From Eriocheir sinensis (lineage: Eukaryota > Arthropoda > Malacostraca > Decapoda > Varunidae), in assembly GCF_024679095.1 (NCBI RefSeq), contig NW_026111824.1, positions 1 through 64,000 on the forward strand: a stretch of DNA of 64,000 nucleotides, in the 5' to 3' direction. The position numbers and the translations under genes are program-made. Every line of letters begins with the position of its first letter. The first letter of the stretch is position 1. A model generated the notes under the pieces. It saw only the letters and a list, made by a program, of their open reading frames with translations. It searched no databases and was not told where the DNA came from. Positions 33,215 to 45,145 of the stretch are shown in pieces.

Positions 33215-34625
33215 CCGTGGCAAGACTGCCCAACGGAAGCAGAATGGGAAGACCGCCCAAGCAAGCAGAGTGGCAAAACCACCCAAGTACCCAAAGTGGC
33301 AAGACAGAACAAGGAATCAGAGGGCAAGACTGCACAAGGAATCAGAGTTGCAAGACTACACAATGGAAGCAGAGTGGCAAGACTGCACAAATGAATCAGA
33401 GTGGCAGGACTGCACAAGGAATCAGAGTTGCAAGACTACACAATGGAAGCAGAGTGGCAAGACTGCACAAATGAATCAGAGTGGCAGGACTGCACAAGGA
33501 ATCAGAGTTGCAAGACTACACAATGGAAGCAGAGTGGCAAGACTGCACAAATGAATCAGAGTGGCAGGACTGCACAAGGAATCAGAGTTGCAAGACTACA
33601 CAATGGAAGAAGAGTGGCAAGACTGCACAAATGAATCAGAGGGCAGGACTGCACAAGGAATCAGAGTTGCAAGACTGCACAAGGAATCAGAGTGGCAAGA
33701 CTGCACAAGGAATCAGAGTGGCAAGACTGCACAAGGAATCAGAGTGGCAAGACTGCACAAGGAATCAGAGTGGCAAGACTACACAAGGAATCAGAGTGGC
33801 AAGACTACACAAGGAATCAGAGTGGCAAGACTACACAAGAAATCAGAGTGGCAAGACTACACAAGGAATCAGAGTGGCAAGACTGCACAAGGAATCAGAG
33901 TGGCAAGACTGCACAAGGAATCAGAGTGGCAAGACTACACAAGGAATCAGAGTGGCAAGACTACACAAGGAATCAGAGTGGCAAGACTGCACAAGGAATC
34001 AGAGTGGCAAGACTGCACAAGGAATCAGAGTGGCAAGACTACACAAGGAATCAGAGTGGCAAGACTGCACAAGGAATCAGAGTGGCAAGACTACACAAGG
34101 AAGCAGAGTGGCAAGACTGCACAAGGAAGCAGAGTGGCAAGACTACACAAGGAATCAGAGTGGCAAGACTGCACAAGGAAGCAGAGTGGCAAGACTGCAC
34201 AAGGAATCAGAGTGGCAAGACTGCACAAGGAAGCAGAGTGGCAAGACTACACAAGGAATCAGAGTGGCAAGACTGCACAAGGAATCAGAGTGGCAAGACT
34301 GCACAAGGAAGCAGAGTGGCAAGACTACACAAGGAATCAGAGTGGCAAGACTACACAAGGAAGCAGAGTGGCAAGACTACACAAGGAATCAGAGTGGCAA
34401 GACTACACAAGGAATCAGAGTGGCAAGACTGCACAAGGAATCAGAGTGGCAAGACTACACAAGGAATCAGAGTGGCAAGACTGCACAAGGAATCAGAGTG
34501 GCAAGACTACACAAGGAAGCAGAGTGGCAAGACTGCACAAGGAAGCAGAGTGGCAAGACTGCACTAATTAATCAGAGTGTCAAGACTGCACGAGGAATCA
34601 GAGTGGCAAGATCGTACAAAGTCAT
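33215..34625. repeat. Tandem array, 26-bp unit, about 54 copies
   Basis: Unit core GTGGCAAGACTGCACAAG plus GAATCAGA. The left part (about 33340-33640) is a higher-order repeat of 80 bp (three unit variants). Because 26 is not a multiple of 3 and the unit has no stop in any forward frame, three long overlapping frames are open; these are artefacts. Confidence 0.95.
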
Positions 34626-34945
34626 AGCGTGGCGGGACCGCCCAAGTTAGTGTGGCGAGACCGCCCAAATCAGTATGGCGAGACCGCCCAAGTCTGTGTG
34701 GCGAGACCGCCCAAGTCAGTGTGGCGAGACCGCCCAAGTCAGTGTGGCGAGACCGCCCAAGTCAGTGTGGCGAGACCGCCCAAGTCTGTGTGGCGAGACC
34801 GCCCAAGTCTGTGTGGCGTGACCACCCAAGTCATTGTGGCGAGACCGCCCAAGTCATTGTGGCGAGACCGCCCAAGTCAGTGTGGCGAGATCGCCCAAGA
34901 CAGTGTGGCGAGACCGCCCAAGTCAGAGCAGAGTGGCGAGAGAAC
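34626..34945. repeat. Tandem array, 23-bp unit, about 13 copies
   Basis: Unit GTGTGGCGAGACCGCCC plus AAGTCA. It shares the GTGGCrAGACyGCmCAAG core with the neighbouring 26-bp array, with a shorter spacer. Confidence 0.93.
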
Positions 34946-34994
34946 CCACAACTCCGACATGGCGAGACTGCCCGCGGAATCAGGTCCCCATCCC

Positions 34995-35281
34995 TCTTGT
35001 CCTCTCCTTCGGTTGCCAATGTAGAGGTATACCACCTCCACCAGAACTCCTGTTGAGGGGTCTTGCCTCTTGTCCTCCTCTTCGGTTGCCAATATAGAGG
35101 CATGCCACCGCCTCCGTAACTCCCGTTGAGGGCTCTTAGCTCTTGTCCTCTTCGGTTGCCTATGTAGAGGTACACCACAGCTTCTGGAACTCACGCTGAG
35201 GGCTCTGGTCTCATGTCCTCCTCTTCGGTTGCCAATGTAGAGGTACGCCACCGCTTCCGGAACTCCCGTTGAGGACTGGTC
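34995..35281. repeat. Tandem array, about 72-bp unit, four copies
   Basis: Each unit carries CTCTTGTCCTCCTCTTCGG, TTGCCAATGTAGAGGTA and GGAACTCCCGTTGAGG in order. Confidence 0.9.
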
Positions 35282-36760
35282 TAGAAACCTTAAACATCAG
35301 GCTCAGGGCGTTGCAGTTGAGAGGTAGGCTCTACCCTCGCCGAACAGATGTATACCATCGCCCAGATGGAGACCGGCCTGCCCATTAGACTCTGCTCGTA
35401 CTACCAAAGAAACCCTAGAGCGTCCGCGTGCTCTCCTTGCTACTCTTCATAAACAGGCCTCGATATCCGCCGACACTGTAGCGAGCTCCCTCCTGCCTTA
35501 GGTTGACCAGTACTCCCAGTAACTAACTGTCCATGTCGTGTCCTTGACGACCCTCTGGAGAATCCACCAGATACCTTCACCTCCCAGAGAGTTCATTCGT
35601 TCCTGTAGTAGTGTAACATGTGTGTCGTTCCCCTCCCCATCTTTCTCTCTTGTGAGCAAGCAACTGAGCGCAGAAGCAGACCCCATCGTTATGAGTGGCT
35701 CGTTGACCATCCACCCCGATAGTGCGTAAAGACTCTGGCTACGTAGGTCCTGCTGAAGGACCTCTGCGTCATCGTCCGATTGGAGTAGTCTTCTTCAATT
35801 TAAATTCTTCAATTTGCGTCATCCCCAACCTGCTTATGGCACTGGTTTTCCGCCAACTGTTCCCTGCGAAACACCACTAGTAACTCGTGCCCAAACTGAT
35901 AAACCCAGACTCTGTCCTTCGACCGCGTTCCCGGTCCCTAGAAGTCTACTCTCCACGCTCTCTGTCCGTATCGCGGCGTGCCCTTGTTCTCGGCGTCTGA
36001 GGACCTCCCAGAACGTGGCTCCTGTACTCCTCCCCCGGTAAGGTGGCCTCCCGCTACACTCCGCCGAGCCCTCGTGCACCTCAACCGCTTAGGGTGAGTC
36101 TTGGCTACCGATATTACTAAGTTAATATGGTGCCCACCGCTCACATGTCTACTATTCACGGACATGCCTTTGTCTACCTGATCCACACAGGCTGATTACG
36201 GCCCTGGTCACTATTTCCCCTTCCTCTCTATCTCCGCCGTTGCAGAGCGGCTCTCCACTCCAGGTTTCTCTCAGTGGTCGCCACATTCCAGCCACAGTCA
36301 TCCTTGACAGCTCCTGCTTTGGCTCACAAAAGACTCTAGTCTATGGCAGTGTCATGCGTGTCAATACTTGTGTCGAAGATCTGGTCTAAAGTCCGTAAAG
36401 AGAGTCCTCGGCAGAACAGCCAGAGCTTGTAGCACGTAAATGCTAGTCTCAACGCAAACAGCATGCCCTCCATAGGTGTTGACCTCTCAGACAACCTGTC
36501 CAGCCATAAGCCTTTATACATACCCGTAAGACCCTGCGGAACCTTAATCAGTAGTCAGCGCTCTATTACTCTACTGAATACTTAGTAACAGACGGCGGAA
36601 GGCTCCCAGCTGACCCCTACTTGCCATGCATGAGTCACGCTGGAGCTCTAACATGACAACACAACTAATAACAAACGAACCACAGGATCCACAAACAGCG
36701 GACGCACCTAAATTGCATGTATCGTCAGTTGACCATTATCCCATTCAAACACCGAGCGCA
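35282..36760. other. LTR-element interior, no coding sequence seen
   Basis: Unique-looking sequence between arrays. No frame on either strand shows retroviral-type or cellular protein motifs. Confidence 0.5.
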
Positions 36761-36767
36761 ACACCAC

Positions 36768-38465
36768 TGTCGTGCACACTACTCTCACTACCACCGCCTT
36801 GCACACCGCGCTCAAAATCACTGTCGTGCACACCGCGCTCAAAATCACTGTCGTGCACACCGCACTTATTACCACTGCCGTGCACACTGTGCTTATTACT
36901 GTCGTGCACGCCGCGCTTATTACCACTGCCGTGCACACTGTGCTTATTACTGTCGTGCACGCCGCGCTTATTACCACTGTCGTGCACACTGTGCTTATTA
37001 CTGTCGTGCACGCCGCGCTTATTACCACTGTCGTGCACACTGTGCTTATCACTGTCGTGCACGCCGCGCTTATTACCACTGTCGTGCACACTGTGCTTAT
37101 CACTGTCGTGCACGCCGCACTTATTACCACTGTCGTGCACACTGTGCTTATCACTGTCGTGCACGCCGCGCTTATTACCACTGTCGTGCACACTGTGCTT
37201 ATTACTGTCGTGCACGCCGCGCTTATTACCACTGTCGTGCACACTGTGCTTATCACTGTCGTGCACACCGCACTTTTTACCACAGCCGTGCACATTGCAC
37301 TCAATGCCACTGACGTGCACGTCGCGTTTATTACCACAGCCGTGCACGCTGCACTCAATACTACTGTCGTGCACGTCGCGTTTATTACCACAGCCCTGCA
37401 CACTGCACTCAATACTGCTGTCGTGCACGTCGCGTTTATTACCACAGCCGTGCACACTGCACTCAATACTACTGTCGTGCACGTCGCGTTTATTACCACA
37501 GCCGTGCACACTGCACTCAATACTACTGTCGTGCACGTCGCGTTTATTACCACAGCCGTGCACACTGCACTCAATACCACTGTCGTGCACGTCGCGTTTA
37601 TTACCACAGCCGTGCACATTGCACTCAATACTACTGTCGTGCACGTCGCGTTTATTACCACAGCCGTGCACACTGCACTCAATACCACTGTCGTGCACGT
37701 CGCGTTTATTACCGCAGCCGTGCACACTGCACTCAATACTACTGTCGTGCACGTCGCGTTTATTACCACAGCCGTGCACACTGCACTCAATACCACTGTT
37801 GTGCACGTCGCGTTTATTACCACAGCCGTGCACACTGCACTCAATACTACTGTCGTGCACGTCGCGTTTATTACCACAGCCGTGCACACTGCACTCAATA
37901 CCACTGTTGTGCACGTCGCGTTTATTACCACAGCCGTGCACACTGCACTCAAGACTACTGTCGTGCACGTAGCGTTTATTACAACAGCCGTGCACACTGC
38001 ACTCAAGACTACTGTCGTGCACTGTGCGTTTATTACCCCAGCCGTGCACACTGCACTCAAGACTACTGTCGTGCACGTCGCGTTTATTACCCCACACGTG
38101 CACACTGCACTCAATACCACTGTTGTGCACGTCGCGTTTATTACCACAGCCGTGCACACTGCACTCAATACCACTGTCGTGCACGTCGCGTTTATTACCA
38201 CAGCCGTGCACACTGCACTCAATACTACTGTCGTGCACGTCGCGTTTATTACCACAGCCGTGCACACTGCACTCAATACCACAGTGGTGCACGTCGCGGT
38301 GATTACCACAGCCGTGCACTCAATACTACTGTTGTGCACGTCGCGTTTATTACCACAGCCGTGCACACTGCACTCAATACTACTGTCGTGCACGTCGCGT
38401 TTATTACCACAGCCGTGCACACTGCACTCAATACTACTGTCGTGCACGTCGCGTTTATTACCACT
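36768..38465. repeat. Tandem array of GTGCAC-centred units (51 and 54 bp)
   Basis: Left part (to about 37280) has a 51-bp unit with ACTGTCGTGCACGCCGCGC; right part a 54-bp unit with CTGTCGTGCACGTCGCGTTT and ACCACAGCCGTGCACACTGC. Both are built from half-units of 24-27 bp around the palindrome GTGCAC. Unit lengths divisible by 3 leave long open frames on both strands, which are artefacts. Confidence 0.95.
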
Positions 38466-39253
38466 ATCTCTCTCTCGTCACGCATACAACACGTGACCAC
38501 TGAGCGTCGCCAGTTACGTCTAACGTGTATCACCAGATACGTTTAACACAACTCATCAACGATCACTGAGCGCCATCAACCACCTTTCAACAATCACATC
38601 CAACGCATACCACCAGATGCGTTTAACACAACTTATCAACAATCATTCGCATACCTTAATTGCGCGTCTTATTTTCATCACGCGCAAACATGTGTGCTTA
38701 CCCAGGGCTGTGAACAAGGGTGCCTTCATACACCAGCCTAATATATTTGGTGACCTCTGACCAGACTGTCATAACATTCCCGACGATAAATTGCCCTTGC
38801 GATAGTAAATCTCTCCCTTATTCTTCCTCTTCACTCTTCCACCTTTCACCCCCTCTCATTTCCCTCTATTTCCTCACATCGCCAAACGGCGATAACACTC
38901 CCATCACAACTGAGTTTTCATTTATCACAAATGGTTACTTCATTTATCACAACTGAGTTTATCATTTGTGTACCGTCACACCAAGCGCGATAGCAATGAG
39001 TGTCACCGTTCACACCAAATCCATGGCAGCACCAAAGGCCGCTAACAACGTATCACTATCACTCGTAATACCCGGCCGTAGAACGAAGTTGTCCAGCACT
39101 TCGTCACGCCGTCGCGGCGCTGGGTTCACAACGTCAGCGAAAGTACTCGTTTCACAACTCCCGTAGACTGTATTCATCCCGTCACCTCGCACCACGAGGT
39201 TCGACACTTGATCGACGTTCTCCCGCCTCTGCAGTCGACCCGTTGTCGTAAAC
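38466..39253. other. LTR-element interior next to the right LTR
   Basis: Contains a partial duplication (CAACGATCACTGAGCGCC and CACCAGATACGTTTAACACA blocks near 38520-38640) and a repeated ATTTATCACAA. No gene recognised; no evident primer-binding site beside the LTR. Confidence 0.5.
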
Positions 39254-39876
39254 TGTAGTCGCCATTGCGACTGGAGCAGGATTAATCACACAAGACCTTG
39301 TCGCACACTCGCTTTAATGCGGTTTACCTGCGGGATAAGCGATACATTCACTTAATCATACAGCACACGACACAGCATAACAGATAATTGATACAGACAC
39401 ATCGAGTATACCAAATTTGTCACCTTATCCTAACAGATCATTAACAATGCACTCTTAAACTCACGACATTGAGGGTCTAATGACAGCCTTTGAAACTCTT
39501 CTCTTTCTCGTCAGCCGTGAGAGACGGGAACTCGGCCGTCCTCCCCTGACGCCGTCTCACTCCCGTCTCTCCTCCCGCCCGAGGCGAACCTCTCTATGGC
39601 CCCTCATTTGACCCTAGGGTCAACCATGAGGTCCTCCTTATCTATGCCTTTTAGGCACTGTAAACAACATGCCGGGGCGCCCCGACTACTCGCTCAGGGG
39701 CGCCCTGCCTCATCTCTAATTTTCTACATTCATACACTCCATACATATGGCCTTCAGAGGCGCGACCTACCCGAGGCGCGCCTCCATACAGATGGCCTTC
39801 ATAGGCGCGACATACCATAGGCGCGACTACATACATTTGCCCTTCATAGGCGCGACATACCATAGGCGCGACTACA
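39254..39876 (-). repeat. LTR, right copy (5' LTR in minus orientation), 623 bp
   Basis: Nearly identical to the left copy over its first 450 bp, with only isolated substitutions and a one-base insertion in the GC-rich hairpin. It is 46 bp longer because the GGCGCGACATACC block occurs three times instead of two. Confidence 0.85.
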
Positions 39877-39984
39877 ACCGGAGAGTAGTTCAGCATGCTC
39901 TCTAAAGACAGATCCTCTCTTTATCCACACCACACTACATTCACATAACATATACACCTTTTTCCAAAATTCAAAATTCAAAAT

Positions 39985-42900
39985 GGCTCAATTAAGCAAT
40001 GCCTCGAGTCCCTGCTTGGGGGACCTAAATTCCCAGGAGGGCTCCCTTCTGGCTGCCGACCTGAGAGGTGTCTTGATAACTCCTCGAACCTCTTTCTTCT
40101 CAATTTCTGCAACATTCGCGGTCTTCGCTCTAATTTTCATTCTGTGGAACATCATCTCCTCCTCTAAACCTCACCTTCTTTTTCCTTACCGAAACACAGG
40201 TTTCTGAGGCTACTGACAGCAATCTCTACTCTGTTCCTCCTACTATCTCTATCCTAAATTTCAATCCAAAGCTGGATGTTGCGCCTACGTGCGCAACGAC
40301 ATCACTTGCTCGTGCCCACGACCTTGACTCTTCTGAATTTTCCACCATCTGTTAAGACTTCACTGTCATTCTATTACTAAATACATCTGTGCTGTTTATC
40401 TCTCACCTAACTCTACCAACTATGTAAAATTCTTTGACTATTTGAATTCTAAAGTGGAGCACATCTTGACCCACTCTCCCTTCGCTGAAATCTCCATCCT
40501 AGGAGATTTCAATGTTCACCACCAGCTTTGGCTTTCATCCTCTTTCACTAACCATCCTGGTGAACAAGCCTACAACTCTGCTATCCTCAACGACCTAGAG
40601 CAGTTGGTCCAGCACCCTACACGTATTCCTGACCGTCTTGGAGATCGGCCCAACATTCTAGACCTCTTCCTTACCTCAAACCCTTCTGCTTATTCTGTCA
40701 AACTGTTCTCTCCGTTGGGCTCCTCCGATCACAATCTTATTTCTGCATCCTGTCCTATCGCTCCTGTACATCCTCTGGACCCACCGAAGAGGCGATGCTT
40801 CTGGCATTTTGCTTCAGCTCGGTGGGACGACCTGAGGATGTACTTTTCCGATTTCCCGTGGAATGATTATTGCTTCCAGGATAGAGACCCCTCTGTGTGT
40901 GCTCAGCACATCACAGAGGTGATTGTCTCTGGAATGGAGGCATACATTCCTCGTTCTTTCTCTACTCCTCACGTTAAAAGCCTTGGTTTAATCACGCTTG
41001 TTCTCGTGCTGTCAATGATAGAGAGGTAGCTCACAAAAGATACCAGAGCCTTCAAACTAATGCTAATTATGAACTTTACATTTCTGCCCGAAATCGTGCC
41101 AAATCTATACTCCGACTAACCAAAAATTCTTTCATTAATAGAAAATGTCAAAACCTTGCTTTCTCTAACTCTTCCCGTGACTTCTGGCATCTAGCCAAAA
41201 ACATCTCCTCCAACTTCACTTCTTCATCTTTCCCTCCACTCCTCAGTCCTGACGGCAACACTGCCGTCTCATCTTTCTCTAAGGATGAACTCTTCTCTGA
41301 TACTTTTTCTATAAACTCCACTCTGGACGATTCTGGGCATATTCCTCCTACTCATCCCACCTCTGACTCCTTTATGCCTGTTATAAAGATTCTTCAAAAT
41401 GATGTTTTCTATGCCCTCTCTGGCCTCAATCCTCAGAAGGCTTATGGACCTGATGGAGTGCCTCCTATTGTCCTTAAAAACTGTGCCTCCGTGCTGTCAC
41501 CCTGCCTGGTCAGACTCTTTCGCCTCTGCCTGTCAACATCTACCTTTCCTTCTTGCTGGAAGTATGCCTTCACACAGCCTGTACCTAAGAAGGGTGACCG
41601 CTCCAATCCCTCAAACTACCGTCCTATTGCTTTACTTTCTTGTCTATCTAAAGCTTTTGAATCAATCATAACCGTAAGATTCAAAGCGCCTTTCCACTTC
41701 TGACCTTCTATCTGATCGCCAGTATGGGTTCCGCAAGGGGCGTTCTACTGGTGATCTCCTAGCCTTCTTAACTGACTCTTGGTCATCCTCTCTTAGCCGT
41801 TTCGGTGAAACCTTTGCTATTGCGCTGGACATATCAAAAGCTTTTGATAGGGTCTGGCACAAATCTTTGCTTTCTAAACTACCCTCCTACGGTTTCTATC
41901 CTTCTCTCTGTACCTTTATCTCCAGTTTCCTTTCTGACTGTTCTATTTCTGCCGTGGTAGACGGTCACTGTTCTTCCCCTAAATCTATTAACAGTGGTGT
42001 CCCATATGTTCTGTCCTATCTCCCACTTTTTCTGTTGTTCATTGATGATCTTCTTTCCAAAACGAACTGTCCTATTCATTCCTGCCGATGATTCCACTCT
42101 GCATTATTCAACTTCTTTTAATAGAAGACCCACCTTCAGGAACTTAACGACTCAAGGCTGGAGGCTGCAGAACGCTTAGCCTCAGACCTTATTATTTCCG
42201 ATTGGGGCAAGAAGAACCTGGTGTCCTTCAACGCCTCAAAACACAGTTTCTCCACCTATCCACTCGGCACAATCTTCCAAACAACTATCCCCTATTCTTT
42301 GACAACACCCAGCTATCACCTTCCTCAACACTAAACATCCTCGGTCTATCCTTAACTCAAAATCTCAACTGGAAACTTCATATCTCATCTCTTACTAAAT
42401 CAGCTTCCTCGAGGCTGGGCGTTCTGTACCGTCTCCGCCAGTTCTTCTCCCCTGCACAGTTGCTGTCCATATACAGGGGCCTTGTCCGCCCTCGTATGGA
42501 GTATGCATCTCATGTGGGGGCTCCACCACACAGCTCTTCTGGACAGAGTGGAGGCAAAGGCTCTTCGTCTCATCAGCTCTCCTCCTCATACTGATAGTCT
42601 TCTACCTCTTAAATTCCGCCGCAATGTTGCCTCTCTTTCTATCTTCTATCGATATTTCCACGCTGACTGCTCTTCTGAACTTGCTAACTGCATGCCCCCT
42701 CCCGCAGCCCCTGCTGCACTCGACTTTCTACTCATGCTCATCCCTATACTGTCCAAACCCCTTATGCAAGAGTTAACCAACATCTTCACTCTTTCATCCC
42801 TCACGCTGGTAAACTCTGGAACAATCTTCCTTCATCTGTATTTCCTCCTGCCTACGACTTGAACTCTTTCAAGAGGAGGGTATCAGGACACCTCTCCTCC

Positions 42901-43039
42901 CGAAACTGACTTATCTTTCGGCCACCTCTTTGGATTCTTTTTAGGAGCAGCGAGTAGCGGGCTTTTTTTTTTTTATTAATGTTTACTTTTTTGTGCCCTT
43001 GAGCTGTCTCCTTTGCTGTAAAAAAAAAAAAAAAAAAAA
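39985..43039 (+). pseudogene. Jockey-like LINE copy B, long but mutated
   Basis: Starts near the ATG at 39983 with a short frame that runs into endonuclease sequence (FCNIRGLRSNFHSVEHHLLS; stops follow). The 40442-41029 frame gives the endonuclease end: [31 protein letters not shown] and [12 protein letters not shown] at 41374-41703: GLNPQKAYGPDGVPPIVLKN and NYRPIALLSCLSKAFES, then a frameshift. ALDISKAFDRVWHKSLLSKL is at about 41820. A deletion at about 42082 destroys the catalytic YADD box. C-terminal part: NILGLSLTQNLNWKLHIS and GLVRPRMEYASHV. Poly(A) at 43020-43039. Confidence 0.88.
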
Positions 43040-45145
43040 TACATTCCTAGTTCTTTCTCTACTCCTCACGCTAAAAAGCCTTGGCTTAATCACGCTTGTT
43101 CTCGTGCTGTCAATGATAGAGATGTAGCTCACAAAAGGTACCAGAGCCTTCAAACTAATGCTAATTATGAACTTTACATTCCTGCCCGAAATCGTGCCAA
43201 ATCTATTCTCCGACTAACCAAAAATTCTTTCATTAATAGAAAATGCCAAAACCTTGCTTTCTCTAACTCTTCCCGTGACTTCTGGAATCTAGCCAAAAAC
43301 ATCTCCTCCAACTTCACTTCTTCATCTTTCCCTCCACTCCTCAGTCCTGACGGCAACACTGCCGTCTCATCTATCTCTAAGGCTGAACTCTTCTCTCAAA
43401 CTTTTTCTAAAAACTCCACTCTGGACGATTCTGGGCATATTCCTCCTACTCATCCCCCCTCTGACTCCTTTATGCCTGTTATAAAGATTCTTCAACATGA
43501 TGTTTTCTATGCCCTCTGGCCTCAATCCTCAGAAGGCTTATGGACCTGATGGAGTGCCTCCTATTGTCCTTAAAAACTGTGCCTCCGTGCTGTCACCCTG
43601 CCTGGTCAAACTCTTTCGCCTCTGCCTGTCAACATCTACCTTTCCTTCTTGCTGGAAGTATGCCTTCATACAGCCTGTGCCTAAGAAGGGTGACCGCTCC
43701 AATCCCTCAAACTACCGTCCTATAGCTTTACCTTCTTGTCTATCTAAGGCTTTTGAATCAATCCTTAAACGGAAGATTCAAAAGCACCTTTCCACTTCTG
43801 ACCTTCTATCTGATCGCCAGTATGGGTTCCGCAAGGGGCGTTCTGCTGGTGATCTCCTAGCCTTCTTAACTGACTCTTGGTCATCCTCTCTTAGCCGTTT
43901 CGGTGAAACTTTTGCTATTGCGCTGGACATATCAAAAGCTTTTGATAGGGTCTGGCACAAATCTTTGCTTTCCAAACTACCCTCCTACGGTTTCTATCCT
44001 TCTCTCTGTACCTTTATCTCCAGTTTCCTTTCTGACCGTTCTATTTCTGCCGTGGTAGACGGTCACTGTTCTTCCCCTAAATCTATTAACAGTGGTGTCC
44101 CACAGGGTTCTGTCCTATCTCCCACTCTTTTTCTGTTGTTCATTGATGATCTTTCCAAAACGAACTGTCCTATCCATTCCTAAGCCGATGATTCCACTCT
44201 GCATTACTCAACTTCTTTTAATAGAAGACCCACCCTACAGGAACTGAACGACTCAAGGCTGGAGGCTGCAGAACGCTTAGCCTCAGACCTTACTATTATT
44301 TCCGATTGGGGCAAGAAGAACCTGGTGTCCTTCAACGCCTCAAAAACACAGTTTCTCCACCTATCCACTCGACACAATCTTCCAAACAACTATCTCCTAT
44401 TCTTTGACAACACCCAGCTATCACCTTCCTCAGCACTAAACATCCTCGGTCTATCCTTAACTCAAAATCTCAACTGGAAACTTCATATCTCATCTCTTAC
44501 TAAATCAGCTTCCTCGAGGCTGGGCGTTCTGTACCGTCTCCGCCAGTTCTTCTCCCCTGCACAGTTGCTGTCCATATACAGGGGCCTTGTCCGCCCTCGT
44601 ATAGAGTATGCATCTCATGTGTGGGGGGGCTCCACTCACACAGCTCTTCTGGACAAAGTGGAGGCTAAGGCTCTTCGTCTCATCAGCTCTCCTCCTCATA
44701 CTGATAGTCTTCTACCTCTTAAATTCCGCCGCAATGTTGCCTCTTTCTATCTTCTATCGATATTTCCACGCTGACTGCTCTTCTGAACTTACTAACTGCA
44801 TGCCTCCTCCCCGCGGCCCCGCTGCACTCGACTTTCTACTCATGCTCATCCCTATACTGTCCAAACCCCTTATGCAAGAGTTAACCAGCATCTTCACTCT
44901 TTCGTCCCTCACGCTGGTAAACTCTGGAACAATCTTCCTTCATCTGTATTTCCTCCTGCCTACGACTTGAACTCTTTCAAGAGGAGGGTATCAGGACACC
45001 TCTCCTGTATTTGATCATGCTTTCGGCCACCTCTTTTTTTTATATTTTAGGAGCAGCGAGTAGCGGGCTTTTTTTTTATTATTGTTTTCTTTTTTGTGTG
45101 TGCCCTTGAGCTGCCTCCTTTGTTGTAAAAAAAAAAAAAAAAAAA
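43040..45145 (+). pseudogene. Jockey-like LINE copy C, 5'-truncated, fused to poly(A) of copy B
   Basis: Begins directly after the poly(A) of copy B, at the position equivalent to about 40945 of that copy, and is about 97 percent identical to it by eye. RT frame 43497-44183: GLNPQKAYGPDGVPPIVLKN, QYGFRKGRSAGDLLAFLTDS, ALDISKAFDRVWHKSLLSKL, SGVPQGSVLSPTLFLLFIDD, ending at a stop exactly where the Tyr of YADD should be (44181-44183). The 44325-44774 frame has FLHLSTRHNLPNN and LVRPRIEYASHVWGG. Poly(A) to 45145. Inactive. Confidence 0.88.

Larger units (their letters stand above)
32244..39876 (-). mobile_element. LTR-bounded non-autonomous element (LARD-like), 7.6 kb, with internal tandem arrays
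   Basis: Two near-identical direct repeats (32244-32820 and 39254-39876) begin TGTAGTCGCC and end GGCGCGACTACA, i.e. TG...CA. Minus orientation is suggested by ACGGGGGGAG, a polypurine tract abutting the LTR at 32821 when read on the minus strand. The 6.4-kb interior has no gag, protease, RT or integrase. About 3.7 kb of it is tandem arrays (33.2-35.3 and 36.8-38.5 kb). No 5-bp target duplication is seen (CTTGT left, ACCGG right) and no clear primer-binding site was found. Alternative: segmental duplication of a solo LTR around satellite DNA. Confidence 0.7.

Noticed and set aside
33215..34625. CRISPR-like array
   Set aside because: Repeats are contiguous without unique spacers, and the genome is eukaryotic.
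33481..34650. Three long overlapping + frames (up to 389 codons)
   Set aside because: Pure product of a stop-free 26-bp tandem unit read in three frames; no non-repeat sequence.
33215..38465. Endogenous DNA-virus (nimavirus-type) insertion as the source of the tandem arrays
   Set aside because: No viral-type protein frame was found and the flanking TG...CA repeats favour an LTR element.
36708..38496. Frames of over 500 codons on both strands
   Set aside because: 51/54-bp array with unit length divisible by 3; no domain, and both strands are equally open.
32244..39876. Plus-strand orientation of the LTR element
   Set aside because: No polypurine tract precedes the right LTR on the + strand, whereas one abuts the left LTR on the minus strand.
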